Virus record (IMG/VR): IMGVR_UViG_3300046747_000764 | Coordinates: 1-60,457 of that record | DNA: 60,457 nt | From: a virus | Direction: 5' to 3' (one strand) | In this document: one piece after another, positions 34,486-41,896 of the stretch | Layout: the number at the start of each line of letters is the position of its first letter | Position numbering within the stretch: position 1 is the stretch's first letter | Translations under genes and position numbers: made by a program | The notes under the pieces: model-generated | What the model was told of the DNA's origin: nothing | The model's input: the letters and a program-made list of their open reading frames with translations, nothing else | Database searches by the model: none

Positions 34486-34727
34486 AAATGGAAGAGATGG
34501 CGGAAAAATTCATGCGAAAAATCCGCGGCACAGAGAATCCCATGGTCCCCTTTTGGAGCACTCTTTTATGGAGTGTGATTATTATTGCGCTCACGGTCTA
34601 TCTATCTGGGTGCTCAGCCGGGGAACCGCTGCCTCCGATAGAGGGGCCGTGGTATCAACTTAATTCGGACCGGTGGCAGCCGAACGAGGCTGAGCTTCAA
34701 CAGATAAAGGGGTTGCCAGAAAAATGA
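34482..34727 (+). CDS. virB7: VirB7-like lipoprotein (81 aa)
   Basis: A basic cytoplasmic start (MKMEEMAEKFMRKIRG) leads to a hydrophobic segment TLLWSVIIIALTVYLSGC, whose L-S-G-C is a plausible lipobox; Cys would be acylated. The mature part is short and Pro-rich (PLPPIEGPWYQLNSDRW). Position between virB6 and virB8 is that of virB7, the outer-membrane core lipoprotein that pairs with VirB9. The N-terminal extension before the lipobox is longer than usual, so an anchored inner-membrane form is possible. Confidence 0.65.
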   Translation: MKMEEMAEKFMRKIRGTENPMVPFWSTLLWSVIIIALTVYLSGCSAGEPLPPIEGPWYQLNSDRWQPNEAELQQIKGLPEK

Positions 34728-34903
34728 TTGGCGCTAACTTACGGATGGTCGCGGGTGTGATTCTATTTATCGGCTTAGCATACCCAGCTACGTATTTATT
34801 CCTAAGAGCAGGGGCGTATCCTGCTTGGCACTTATGGTGCCAGTTTTCTCAAGGCGACCCGGTGTGTAACTCCTTCTGGTCGTGGGTGGTGTCGTTGAAA
34901 TGA
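34724..34903 (+). CDS. Membrane microprotein between VirB7 and VirB8 (59 aa)
   Basis: MIGANLRMVAGVILFIGLAY and PATYLFLRAGAY form a hydrophobic hairpin, followed by WHLWCQFSQGDPVCNSFWSW with two Cys. It is coupled by ATGA overlaps at both ends, to virB7 and virB8. No recognised family. Confidence 0.5.
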   Translation: MIGANLRMVAGVILFIGLAYPATYLFLRAGAYPAWHLWCQFSQGDPVCNSFWSWVVSLK

Positions 34904-35598
34904 GCGACATCGTCGGCGATTTCCGCGCTCTACCAATCCTCGACCCGGAGCGCGAGCAGTACCATAAGAGCGTCCGGAGCTTTCAGGCGCACCGGGTCAT
35001 TGATACGCAGCGGCGGCTTCGCACGTGGTTCTGGATGGCCATCGGCGCCTTCGTATTGGCGGGATCTCTCGCCGGAGCCGTCGTGTTGCTGTTACCCCTA
35101 AAAACCACCGTGCCGCTATTCCTGGTGATCCGGGAGGATGGCACCGTCGACACGGGCATCTCTCTCGGAGATCTCGGCGCGAACCAGGCTCAGAAAGTGA
35201 TCCGCGCTTCGGTATGGCGCTATGTCGAGGAGCGCGAGAGCTACACCTTTTCGGACGCCAAACACCGCTATGACCTGATCAGCCTCATGTCGAACGAGAA
35301 CGTAAGGCGAGACTATCAAAGCTGGTTTGTTAATTCAGCAGACAGCCCGCAAAAGGTGTTTGGGAAAAACGGGCAGGTCTCCGTCCAGGAGATCAGCATG
35401 TCGCCAGTGCGAGACGGCGTCTTCCTGGTGCGGTTCTGGCGTTACTCGCACCTTTATGGCGAGAAGGATCGGAAGAGCAGCGCCACTGCCACGGTCGAAT
35501 ATGAGCTTCTTAATGCGGCGCCGGCGTCTCTGGTCTTAGAGGACCCGGCAGCACTTATCGTCGTCCGCTACCAGCTTGAGGAAAACACCGCCCAATGA
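34900..35598 (+). CDS. virB8: VirB8 (232 aa)
   Basis: A cytoplasmic N-terminus with RVIDTQRRLRTWFW precedes a single membrane helix (MAIGAFVLAGSLAGAVVLLL), and the periplasmic part has the NTF2-like VirB8 pattern: WRYVEERESYTFSDAKHRYD, SNENVRRDYQSWF and VRFWRYSHLYGEKD. It is an inner-membrane component linking the arch to the core. Its ATG is coupled to the preceding microprotein gene, and its stop overlaps virB9. Confidence 0.85.
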   Translation: MSDIVGDFRALPILDPEREQYHKSVRSFQAHRVIDTQRRLRTWFWMAIGAFVLAGSLAGAVVLLLPLKTTVPLFLVIREDGTVDTGISLGDLGANQAQKVIRASVWRYVEERESYTFSDAKHRYDLISLMSNENVRRDYQSWFVNSADSPQKVFGKNGQVSVQEISMSPVRDGVFLVRFWRYSHLYGEKDRKSSATATVEYELLNAAPASLVLEDPAALIVVRYQLEENTAQ

Positions 35599-36782
35599 AA
35601 TCAGCTCTTTGCATGACAGCGTTGGCGATGGTCCTGGCCTCTCCTGCGATAGCGATGCAGGAATGCACGCCCGCGAAAGAAGACGCCAGGATCAGGTATT
35701 GCAAATATAGCCCGACCCAGGTCTATCACCTATGGACCGCCCCAGGCGGAATCATGACGATCCAGTTTGCCGACAACGAAAGCGTTCCCGAAGGAAACGT
35801 GGCGGCGACAGATGGTAGTCGGCTTGAGCGCAAAGCGCGTGGCAACTTTCTTTATTTGAAATCCACATCAAAAGGCGGCGACACGCCGTGCATGATCCCG
35901 GAGCCGTTGCTGATAACCACAAAACTTCCGGACGGCCGGCTTCGCCCGTATCATTTCCAGATTGAAACAAAGCCGAACGATTGCTCCAAAACTCCCGCGG
36001 CGCGGCCACAGTCAGAGCCGCCGATATCCATGGTATCGACAGCAGACGCCGCCCCGAAACCTCCGCACGCTGGTAATCTACGGTACGTCGAAGAGAACGG
36101 TCTGGCGGCCGGGGCCGACGTTTTCTATGCGGCGATCTTCCAATACCCCGCCGATGACGCGGCAAAGCGAGCGGCGTGGGCTCGTCAGCGCGCGATAGAA
36201 GCGCAGCGGCAAGAGGCCAATCTGCTACTCAAGCAGCAAACATCCTGGCCCTACGGGAACCAGTTCGACGGCTCGTGGAACTTCCGATATGTGGCTCACG
36301 GCAGCCTATCTCCGGCACCCACGACGGTCAGAGACAACGGCTACGAGACTGTCTTCCTGTTCCCACAGATGCAGCGGGTGCCGGCGCTTTTCCGCCTACA
36401 GCCCGGCGTGACCCGGTGCAACCGCGAGCACGATGACCATAACGAGGCCACCGAAATCCCAAGCATGCACCGGAGCGGATCAGACGGCGACACGATGATA
36501 GCCACCGGGGTTGCGCAAGGATGGTGCCTGCGAGATGGCAAAACGGTGCTCGAGATCCTGAATTTCGCTTACCGACCGACCGGCGCGACACCAGCAACCG
36601 GCACGGTCTCGCCATACGTCACGCGGACACTAAAGCACGATCCGGAGCCCGAGCCTGAGCGGCCACCGCCTATGCCGCTAGAACCTCAGCACTCTCAGGA
36701 GGCGCCGCCGCCGCAGCAAGAGCCGATGCGTGTTCAACCAGCAGCCGATAGGGAAGGAGCTACACCGAGCGATGGCCGTTGA
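35595..36782 (+). CDS. virB9: VirB9 outer-core protein with long Pro-rich tail (395 aa)
   Basis: A signal peptide (MKSALCMTALAMVLASPAIA/M) is followed by YSPTQVYHLWTAPGGIMTIQ, the N-terminal VirB9 beta domain, and by NQFDGSWNFRYVAHG with YETVFLFP in the C-terminal domain that contacts VirB7. About 100 extra residues are present compared with the usual family size. They are mainly a Cys/Asp/His-containing insertion and a Pro/Glu-rich C-terminus (PEPEPERPPPMPLEP). Overlaps with virB8 and virB10 indicate coupled expression. Confidence 0.8.
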   Translation: MKSALCMTALAMVLASPAIAMQECTPAKEDARIRYCKYSPTQVYHLWTAPGGIMTIQFADNESVPEGNVAATDGSRLERKARGNFLYLKSTSKGGDTPCMIPEPLLITTKLPDGRLRPYHFQIETKPNDCSKTPAARPQSEPPISMVSTADAAPKPPHAGNLRYVEENGLAAGADVFYAAIFQYPADDAAKRAAWARQRAIEAQRQEANLLLKQQTSWPYGNQFDGSWNFRYVAHGSLSPAPTTVRDNGYETVFLFPQMQRVPALFRLQPGVTRCNREHDDHNEATEIPSMHRSGSDGDTMIATGVAQGWCLRDGKTVLEILNFAYRPTGATPATGTVSPYVTRTLKHDPEPEPERPPPMPLEPQHSQEAPPPQQEPMRVQPAADREGATPSDGR

Positions 36783-37902
36783 TCAGGACGGGATTTCTCC
36801 CGCTCGCCGCCGCCCTCCGATCACCGGTCGGCAGCGGCTCTGGATAATCCTAATAATTATGGCTGGCGTCGTGCTTGCGATCGCGATGACCGGTCTGCTG
36901 GGCTCGAAACACAAGCGGCCAGACACGACGGGGGCCCACAATTTCTCCGGCGGCATACCCTATAGCCAACCGGTAGAGGCTAAACCTGCGGTGGCCAAGG
37001 CTATGCCGCATATCGACAAACCGGCGGTGGCCAAGCAGTTGACCAACCTCGCCCCCTCCAAAGATACCGCGCTCGAAGCACCGATCTTTGCGACATCGGG
37101 GCAGGGCTATTCGGGTCGGACGGATGCTTCGAGAGCGGGAGGGGCCGGCGGAGGCAATGGTGAAAAGGACGACGAGTTCACTTCAGCGATGACCGCGTCG
37201 AGCGTAGGGGCCGCGGCAAAAGCTCACCGCATGAAACATCCGTCGCTGACGATCCCAGCGGGCGTGGTCATACCATGCAGCTTGCAAACAGCGATAAACA
37301 GCGAATTGCTCGGCTTTGTCGACTGTCAGCTTGCGTCAGCAGTGAGTAGTGCCGATGGGGCGGTCACTCTTATGGACAAGGGGACGCAGGTCATGGGGCA
37401 AATCCGCTCGGGCCTGCGACGCGGCCAGGAGCGGCTATTCATCCTCTGGGTTAGAGCCCGGACGCCGGAAAACGTGACAGTCAATTTAGCGTCGCCAGCC
37501 GCGGACGAACTCGGACGTTCTGGGGTTCCTGGCGCCGTAAACAACCATTTTGCCAAGATGTTCTGGACCGCCGCGGCATATTCCTTGATCCAATACGGCC
37601 CGCAAATGGCCACACAAGCCATCGCGAACCAGGGCCACAATGGCAGCAACAATTCGTTCAGCAACTTCGGGACATTCCTGACTCCGCAGCAGCAGCTGGC
37701 CAACACGGTACTTCAGGAAGACCTAAAAATCCCGCCAACTCTTGAGAAGAATCAGGGCGACATCGTGAGCATTTTCGTGGCGCGTGACCTCGATTTCAGC
37801 GGCGTCTTTGATCTTCAAATGGCCGGCCACTCGACCGGAACCTGCAACGATTGCCCGCTCGCAACGTGGACCACCGAGCGAGATCTGAGGAGGAATCGGT
37901 GA
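36772..37902 (+). CDS. virB10: VirB10/TrbI-type energy-coupling protein (376 aa)
   Basis: The ATG at 36772 has AAGGAG twelve bases upstream. One membrane helix (LWIILIIMAGVVLAIAMTG) spans residues ~22-40, followed by a low-complexity periplasmic linker and a C-terminal TrbI domain. That domain has AGVVIPCSLQTAINSEL, GLRRGQERLFILWVRARTP and GDIVSIFVARDLDFSGVF. This is the bridge from inner membrane to outer-membrane pore that senses ATP use by VirB11/VirD4. Length and motifs are typical. Confidence 0.88.
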   Translation: MAVDQDGISPARRRPPITGRQRLWIILIIMAGVVLAIAMTGLLGSKHKRPDTTGAHNFSGGIPYSQPVEAKPAVAKAMPHIDKPAVAKQLTNLAPSKDTALEAPIFATSGQGYSGRTDASRAGGAGGGNGEKDDEFTSAMTASSVGAAAKAHRMKHPSLTIPAGVVIPCSLQTAINSELLGFVDCQLASAVSSADGAVTLMDKGTQVMGQIRSGLRRGQERLFILWVRARTPENVTVNLASPAADELGRSGVPGAVNNHFAKMFWTAAAYSLIQYGPQMATQAIANQGHNGSNNSFSNFGTFLTPQQQLANTVLQEDLKIPPTLEKNQGDIVSIFVARDLDFSGVFDLQMAGHSTGTCNDCPLATWTTERDLRRNR

Positions 37903-38936
37903 CGAGTCCAGCCGCCCCACTCCTCGAGCACTTGCTGCAGCCGATGGCCACCTGGCTGAACGACTCGGCGGTCGAAGACATTGCCATCAACGAACCCGGT
38001 AAGGCCTGGATAAGGCACCGCGGGGCGTGGGAAGGGGTCGAGATACCGCTCGGCCTAGATGACTTGGAGGAACTCGCGATCCTGGCTGGGGCGCTCCGCA
38101 GGCAGGAAGTTGGAGTGCTGTCGCCGCTCTGCGCTACCGAGCTGCCGGGGGGCGAGCGGCTCCAAATCTGCATGCCACCAGCCGTACCGAACGGGACTAT
38201 TTCGCTGACAATCAGGGTGCACGAGCAGGATGTGGCGCCGCTATCCGACATCAATAAGCGATACCTGTCCAGCGAGTGGAACAAGTGGAACAAGCAGCGC
38301 CGTCGCCGAAACCTCTCCGAAGCGATGGCTGCGTATCGCGCTGGCGATCTCGAACAATTCCTTGACCTGGCCGTAAAGGGCCGTCTCAACGGGCTGCTGT
38401 GCGGGAGCACCGGAGCTGGCAAGACCACCCTATCGAAGACCATCGTGTCGGCTATACCGCACACCAGGCGCATCGTTACCGTAGAGGATACGCTTGAGCT
38501 AAAACTCCTTCAGCCTAACGTCGTGCGGCTACTTTACAGCAAGGACGATCTCGCAGGAACGGACATCGGAGCGGAGGACCTGGTTCAAGCAGGGATGCGC
38601 ATGAACCCCGACATTTTCCTATTGCAGGAACTCCGTGACGACGCGGCGTGGAGCTATTTGACCGCCATCTGCTCGGGACACCCAGGGTCATGGACGACGA
38701 TTCATGGGCGGGACGCGGCGGATGCGATCCGTCGTTTGAGCCTGCTCGTAAAGAGTTCGCCTGCCGGTCGCGCCCTCGAACGCGACGATCTGATTGATCT
38801 GATCTCCGCTTCGATCGACGTCATCATCCCGCTTGAGAAGGACGCTGGCGTAGTCCCGATCGTGCATGACGTTTGGTTCGTAGCCGATGCCGCGGATCGC
38901 GGTCAGACAGTGTCGGACCTGTTGATGGCGGCATGA
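37899..38936 (+). CDS. virB11: VirB11 traffic ATPase (345 aa)
   Basis: The GTG at 37899 overlaps virB10 as GTGA and has GAGGAGG close upstream. Walker A is GSTGAGKTTL near residue 168. VEDTLELKL is the Asp box, ICSGHPGSWTTIHGRDAADA is the His box region, and LLQELRDDAAWSYLTAI is the Walker B-like segment. This matches the GspE/VirB11 family, with Q in place of the commoner G in the usual GE-x-R motif. It works as a cytoplasmic hexameric ATPase switching between pilus assembly and DNA transfer. Confidence 0.9.
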   Translation: MTSPAAPLLEHLLQPMATWLNDSAVEDIAINEPGKAWIRHRGAWEGVEIPLGLDDLEELAILAGALRRQEVGVLSPLCATELPGGERLQICMPPAVPNGTISLTIRVHEQDVAPLSDINKRYLSSEWNKWNKQRRRRNLSEAMAAYRAGDLEQFLDLAVKGRLNGLLCGSTGAGKTTLSKTIVSAIPHTRRIVTVEDTLELKLLQPNVVRLLYSKDDLAGTDIGAEDLVQAGMRMNPDIFLLQELRDDAAWSYLTAICSGHPGSWTTIHGRDAADAIRRLSLLVKSSPAGRALERDDLIDLISASIDVIIPLEKDAGVVPIVHDVWFVADAADRGQTVSDLLMAA

Positions 38937-38939
38937 TAT

Positions 38940-40814
38940 ATGCCCTATGCCCGACCTCTAATCCTTCTCGTCTCCCCGTTTTTTATCGCCATAGCCTGGC
39001 TTCTGTGCGCATCAGAAGTCTGGAGCACAGGCACCGACACCCCGTTCTCGGTGTGGGCCTGGTGGGACGCGCTTGATTGGTGGGCAGACGACTGGTGGGT
39101 CACGCTATGGATCGCTCTCGGGGCGTTCATACCGACGATATTTCTGTGTCTATTCCTGGCGGGGACGGTCCAATGGCTACGCCTCCGCGGCCGCGTGCAG
39201 CGCCGGATGACCGGCAGAGGCACGCAAGTCAGCACCTGGGGAAGGCGGCGATACGATGCGGTGCCGGAAATCATACCGGCCGCGCCGGCTCTCACGGACA
39301 ACCACGGGCACAGCTACTGGCGAACCATGCAGGAGGTGCAAAAGCGATTCGATGGACCTGTTCTACCGCATGGCGGCATAGCCGCCGGCGAGGCTTACAG
39401 GGTCGATCATGATCGGTCGGTCGCGGGCATAGAGTTCGATCCGAGGAACCAAGCCACCTGGGGATTGGGTGGCAAAGCGCCCCTCCTTATCGATTCGTGC
39501 ACCAGGGGTGCGCGGGCGTTCCATGCGTGTGAATTCGGTCCCACCGGGTCCGGCAAGAGCGCCGAATTGGTCACGAAGATCCTCGGGTGGACCGGGGCGG
39601 CGGTGGTCTTTGACCCCACTATAGAGATCGGCCCTCTGCTTGATCGGGCTCTACGACGGCGCGGGAGAAATTGGCGGGTCTTTCACATTGGCCTTCCCAA
39701 TTCAGGAAAGCCTATCCGAATGACCGGGTATAACATCCTGTCGTGGATCGACATCAACCATCCGGACGCGGAACTGCACGTGAGAGGAATAGCTCACACG
39801 ATCTATGACGAGACCTCTGGGGAGAAGGATGGTAGAGCAGAGGCCCGGGCAGACGATCCATTTTTTGGTCCTATGGGACGATTGCTCGTTAGCTGCTTGC
39901 TCGGTCATCTCGTGTGGCAAGACCCAGACAAAATCGAGATCAGTCTAGCCACCTTTGTCGCGCTGATGACCGTCCCGGAGGACGATATGATGGCGCTCCT
40001 GAATTCAATCCGAGCCCAGAGTCCAAGCGGAATGGCACGCCGATTGGCTGGCACCATCATGGGAACGAGAGCCGCCGAAACGTTCTCTGGGATCTATTTA
40101 AACGCCGTAAAGGGTGTAGAGTGGCTAATATTTTCCAGCGCTTATGCCGACCTCTTGTCGGTAGGAGAATTCGATCCGCGGTTCCTGCTTATCGGTAACT
40201 GCACGACCTTTCTCAACATTGATGAGCGCTCGATTAAGTTGGCGCCGGTCCTTCCGCGAGTGATCTTCAACGGCATCCTGAACACGATCTTTATGGCCGA
40301 GGGGCATTCGCATGGGCTGATCGCGCTCTTTATCGACGAGGCCGACACGCTACGATATTTCCCGCCGCTCCTTACAGCGCGCGACAGAGGGCGGCATTAC
40401 AAAATCGTGTTGCACATGCTGTGGCAATCGATCGGCCAGATGCGAACCATCTGGGGAATGGAGCAAACGCGGGCGTGGCTCGACGCGTTCTCGTGGGTCG
40501 GGTTCTCTGGAATACGAGCCGCTAGCGCCGGCAAAGATCTGTCGACTGAACTCGGAAGCCATGGCGTTCTGGCGTACAGCGAAGGCGTAAACCAGGGCCA
40601 GCAGCAGCCGTTTGGACTATCATTCGGCACCTTCTCGCGCGGTCAAAACGTCAACACGCACGAGATTAAGCGTGCCCTCATCACCGCCTCAGAGATGCAG
40701 CAAGACCTCCGCGCCGACGAAAAAATCATCGTCCCGGACACCGGTTTGCCGATTCGTTGCGGCCGATGCCCGTGGTTCCGTAGAGAAGAATTTGTTGAGA
40801 TGGTGGAGCAGTAA
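38940..40814 (+). CDS. virD4: VirD4/TraG-type coupling protein (624 aa)
   Basis: Two N-terminal membrane segments (LILLVSPFFIAIAWLL and WIALGAFIPTIFLCLFL) are followed by the coupling-protein ATPase. Walker A is GPTGSGKSAEL near residue 200, then VFDPTIEIGPLL, IFMAEGHSHGLIALFIDEAD (Walker B) and LHMLWQSIGQMRTIWG. This protein brings the relaxosome to the channel. Its presence argues for DNA transfer and not only protein secretion. It starts 3 bases after virB11. Confidence 0.9.
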   Translation: MPYARPLILLVSPFFIAIAWLLCASEVWSTGTDTPFSVWAWWDALDWWADDWWVTLWIALGAFIPTIFLCLFLAGTVQWLRLRGRVQRRMTGRGTQVSTWGRRRYDAVPEIIPAAPALTDNHGHSYWRTMQEVQKRFDGPVLPHGGIAAGEAYRVDHDRSVAGIEFDPRNQATWGLGGKAPLLIDSCTRGARAFHACEFGPTGSGKSAELVTKILGWTGAAVVFDPTIEIGPLLDRALRRRGRNWRVFHIGLPNSGKPIRMTGYNILSWIDINHPDAELHVRGIAHTIYDETSGEKDGRAEARADDPFFGPMGRLLVSCLLGHLVWQDPDKIEISLATFVALMTVPEDDMMALLNSIRAQSPSGMARRLAGTIMGTRAAETFSGIYLNAVKGVEWLIFSSAYADLLSVGEFDPRFLLIGNCTTFLNIDERSIKLAPVLPRVIFNGILNTIFMAEGHSHGLIALFIDEADTLRYFPPLLTARDRGRHYKIVLHMLWQSIGQMRTIWGMEQTRAWLDAFSWVGFSGIRAASAGKDLSTELGSHGVLAYSEGVNQGQQQPFGLSFGTFSRGQNVNTHEIKRALITASEMQQDLRADEKIIVPDTGLPIRCGRCPWFRREEFVEMVEQ

Positions 40815-40832
40815 CCCTGGCTGGAGGAAGTT

Positions 40833-41036
40833 ATGACGGATGAACACGCTACTCGCATCGCACACGCGCTTGAGAACATCGCCAGCGCGCTAGAGACCAT
40901 CGCGTTCCAGCTTAACGATGATGGAGCGATCGGCGAGGCGATCGGCAGGATCGTCGAGGTGTTCGAAGCGGTTGCGCCGGAGGGCGAGCGTAACAGTTAT
41001 CGGTATCTGAGAACGCTAGATATCGGCCGCGACTGA
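40833..41036 (+). CDS. Small helical accessory protein (67 aa)
   Basis: A strong GGAGG ribosome site precedes the ATG by 6 bases. The product is amphipathic helix (IAHALENIASALETIAFQL) followed by EAIGRIVEVFEAVAPEGERN. Small helical proteins between the coupling protein and relaxase are often relaxosome accessory factors, but no ribbon-helix-helix motif is clear. Role not established. Confidence 0.5.
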   Translation: MTDEHATRIAHALENIASALETIAFQLNDDGAIGEAIGRIVEVFEAVAPEGERNSYRYLRTLDIGRD

Positions 41037-41061
41037 AACCCCGAGGCAGGAGAAACGACCC

Positions 41062-41280
41062 ATGGCGAGGAGTAAATCAGGAGGAGCAGACCCTGTTCCG
41101 CAGGCGAGGCAAGACCTCCGCCAGACCCAGCAGACCAGGCAGGAAAGATCAGCCGCGTGGGTGCAGCAACAAGTCAACGAAGGCTACGGGATCATGCAAT
41201 CCCGCGCTGAGCAGCTCGGGCAGACGCAAGCTCCACAGCAAAACGCCACCAACCGACCACGTCAACCCCGGCAGTCATAA
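41062..41280 (+). CDS. Gln/Arg-rich small protein (72 aa)
   Basis: Preceded by GCAGGAG. The product is rich in Gln, Arg and Ala (RQDLRQTQQTRQERSAAWV, then ENAT-like Asn/Arg end) and probably mostly helical, lacking membrane segments. It may be a nucleic-acid-binding accessory factor. No family is recognised. Confidence 0.45.
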   Translation: MARSKSGGADPVPQARQDLRQTQQTRQERSAAWVQQQVNEGYGIMQSRAEQLGQTQAPQQNATNRPRQPRQS

Positions 41281-41406
41281 CCCGTACGGTTGCGCCGCTT
41301 TTGGAAAAAGCTGCAATGGAATATCAGTCCCTAAAACCGGCGTTTGGGACGGTCTCATCCGGACCAAGGCTGGCACCCTTGTTCGCGTATACGTTGGGAG
41401 GATCGG
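41281..41406. other. Candidate oriT region upstream of relaxase genes
   Basis: This 126-base gap between small genes holds an 8-base palindrome CCGTACGG (41282-41289). It also holds an imperfect hairpin with GTCCC/GGGAC arms (41327-41350) around AAAACCGG. It is AT-richer than its surroundings and close to the relaxase gene. These are features expected of oriT, but no known nic consensus is recognised. A simple leader is equally possible. Confidence 0.3.
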
Positions 41407-41703
41407 ATGGTGGCGCTGAAGGGTCGAGATTACGGTTGGGTGCCGTTCTTGCGTAAGGTGGAAACGACGGATGAGCTGCGGCGGGCGCTCGATGAGATGC
41501 TGGCCGAAGGAGAGAACGCCGACCTAGCGGACACGTATATTGTGCGCGTCTGTGAGGTGGCTCTCGATCCCGGGCCGAGAGAGGGCTTAGGCGACCCGGT
41601 CCTGCTGATCGATCGCTGCGTGAGCATCAGACCGATTAGGGAGCCCGTGCCGACCTGGCAGGAGATCTTACGACGTGGCGATCCGGATAGAGACGAGCGA
41701 TGA
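41407..41703 (+). CDS. Hypothetical protein (98 aa)
   Basis: The ATG at 41407 is preceded by GGGAGG, favouring it over an upstream ATG inside the candidate oriT. The product has VALKGRDYGWVPFLRKVETT, an acidic DEMLAEGENADLADTY and a VLLIDRCVSIRPIREP strand. No recognised domain. It is in the relaxase operon by spacing. Confidence 0.5.
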   Translation: MVALKGRDYGWVPFLRKVETTDELRRALDEMLAEGENADLADTYIVRVCEVALDPGPREGLGDPVLLIDRCVSIRPIREPVPTWQEILRRGDPDRDER

Positions 41704-41876
41704 GGAAGATCATCCAGATCGCCTCCGCAGGTGACCGGCTGTTCTCTCTGTGTGACGACGGGTCCGTGTGGCAGTACCTGTGGAGCAGGGAGAATTGCCG
41801 GGGGTTTGGTTGGTGGGTGCAACTTGAGTGTGTGCCTGAGCCGCCCCAGGACGATCCGATCGCGGGGTTGATCTGA
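41700..41876 (+). CDS. Hypothetical small protein (58 aa)
   Basis: Coupled to the previous gene by an ATGA overlap. The sequence MRKIIQIASAGDRLFSLCDD followed by SVWQYLWSRENCRGFGWWVQ looks like a small Trp-rich beta-hairpin domain. It ends 20 bases before the relaxase. Function unknown. Confidence 0.45.
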   Translation: MRKIIQIASAGDRLFSLCDDGSVWQYLWSRENCRGFGWWVQLECVPEPPQDDPIAGLI

Positions 41877-41896
41877 GACGCCATGGTCGTCCGGCG

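Noticed and set aside
33591-34727. A 378-codon His/Arg/Asp-rich frame covering virB6
   Set aside because: Its first part is a shifted reading of the virB6 gene with nonsense composition. Only the last 81 codons (from 34,482) are a real gene, the VirB7-like lipoprotein.
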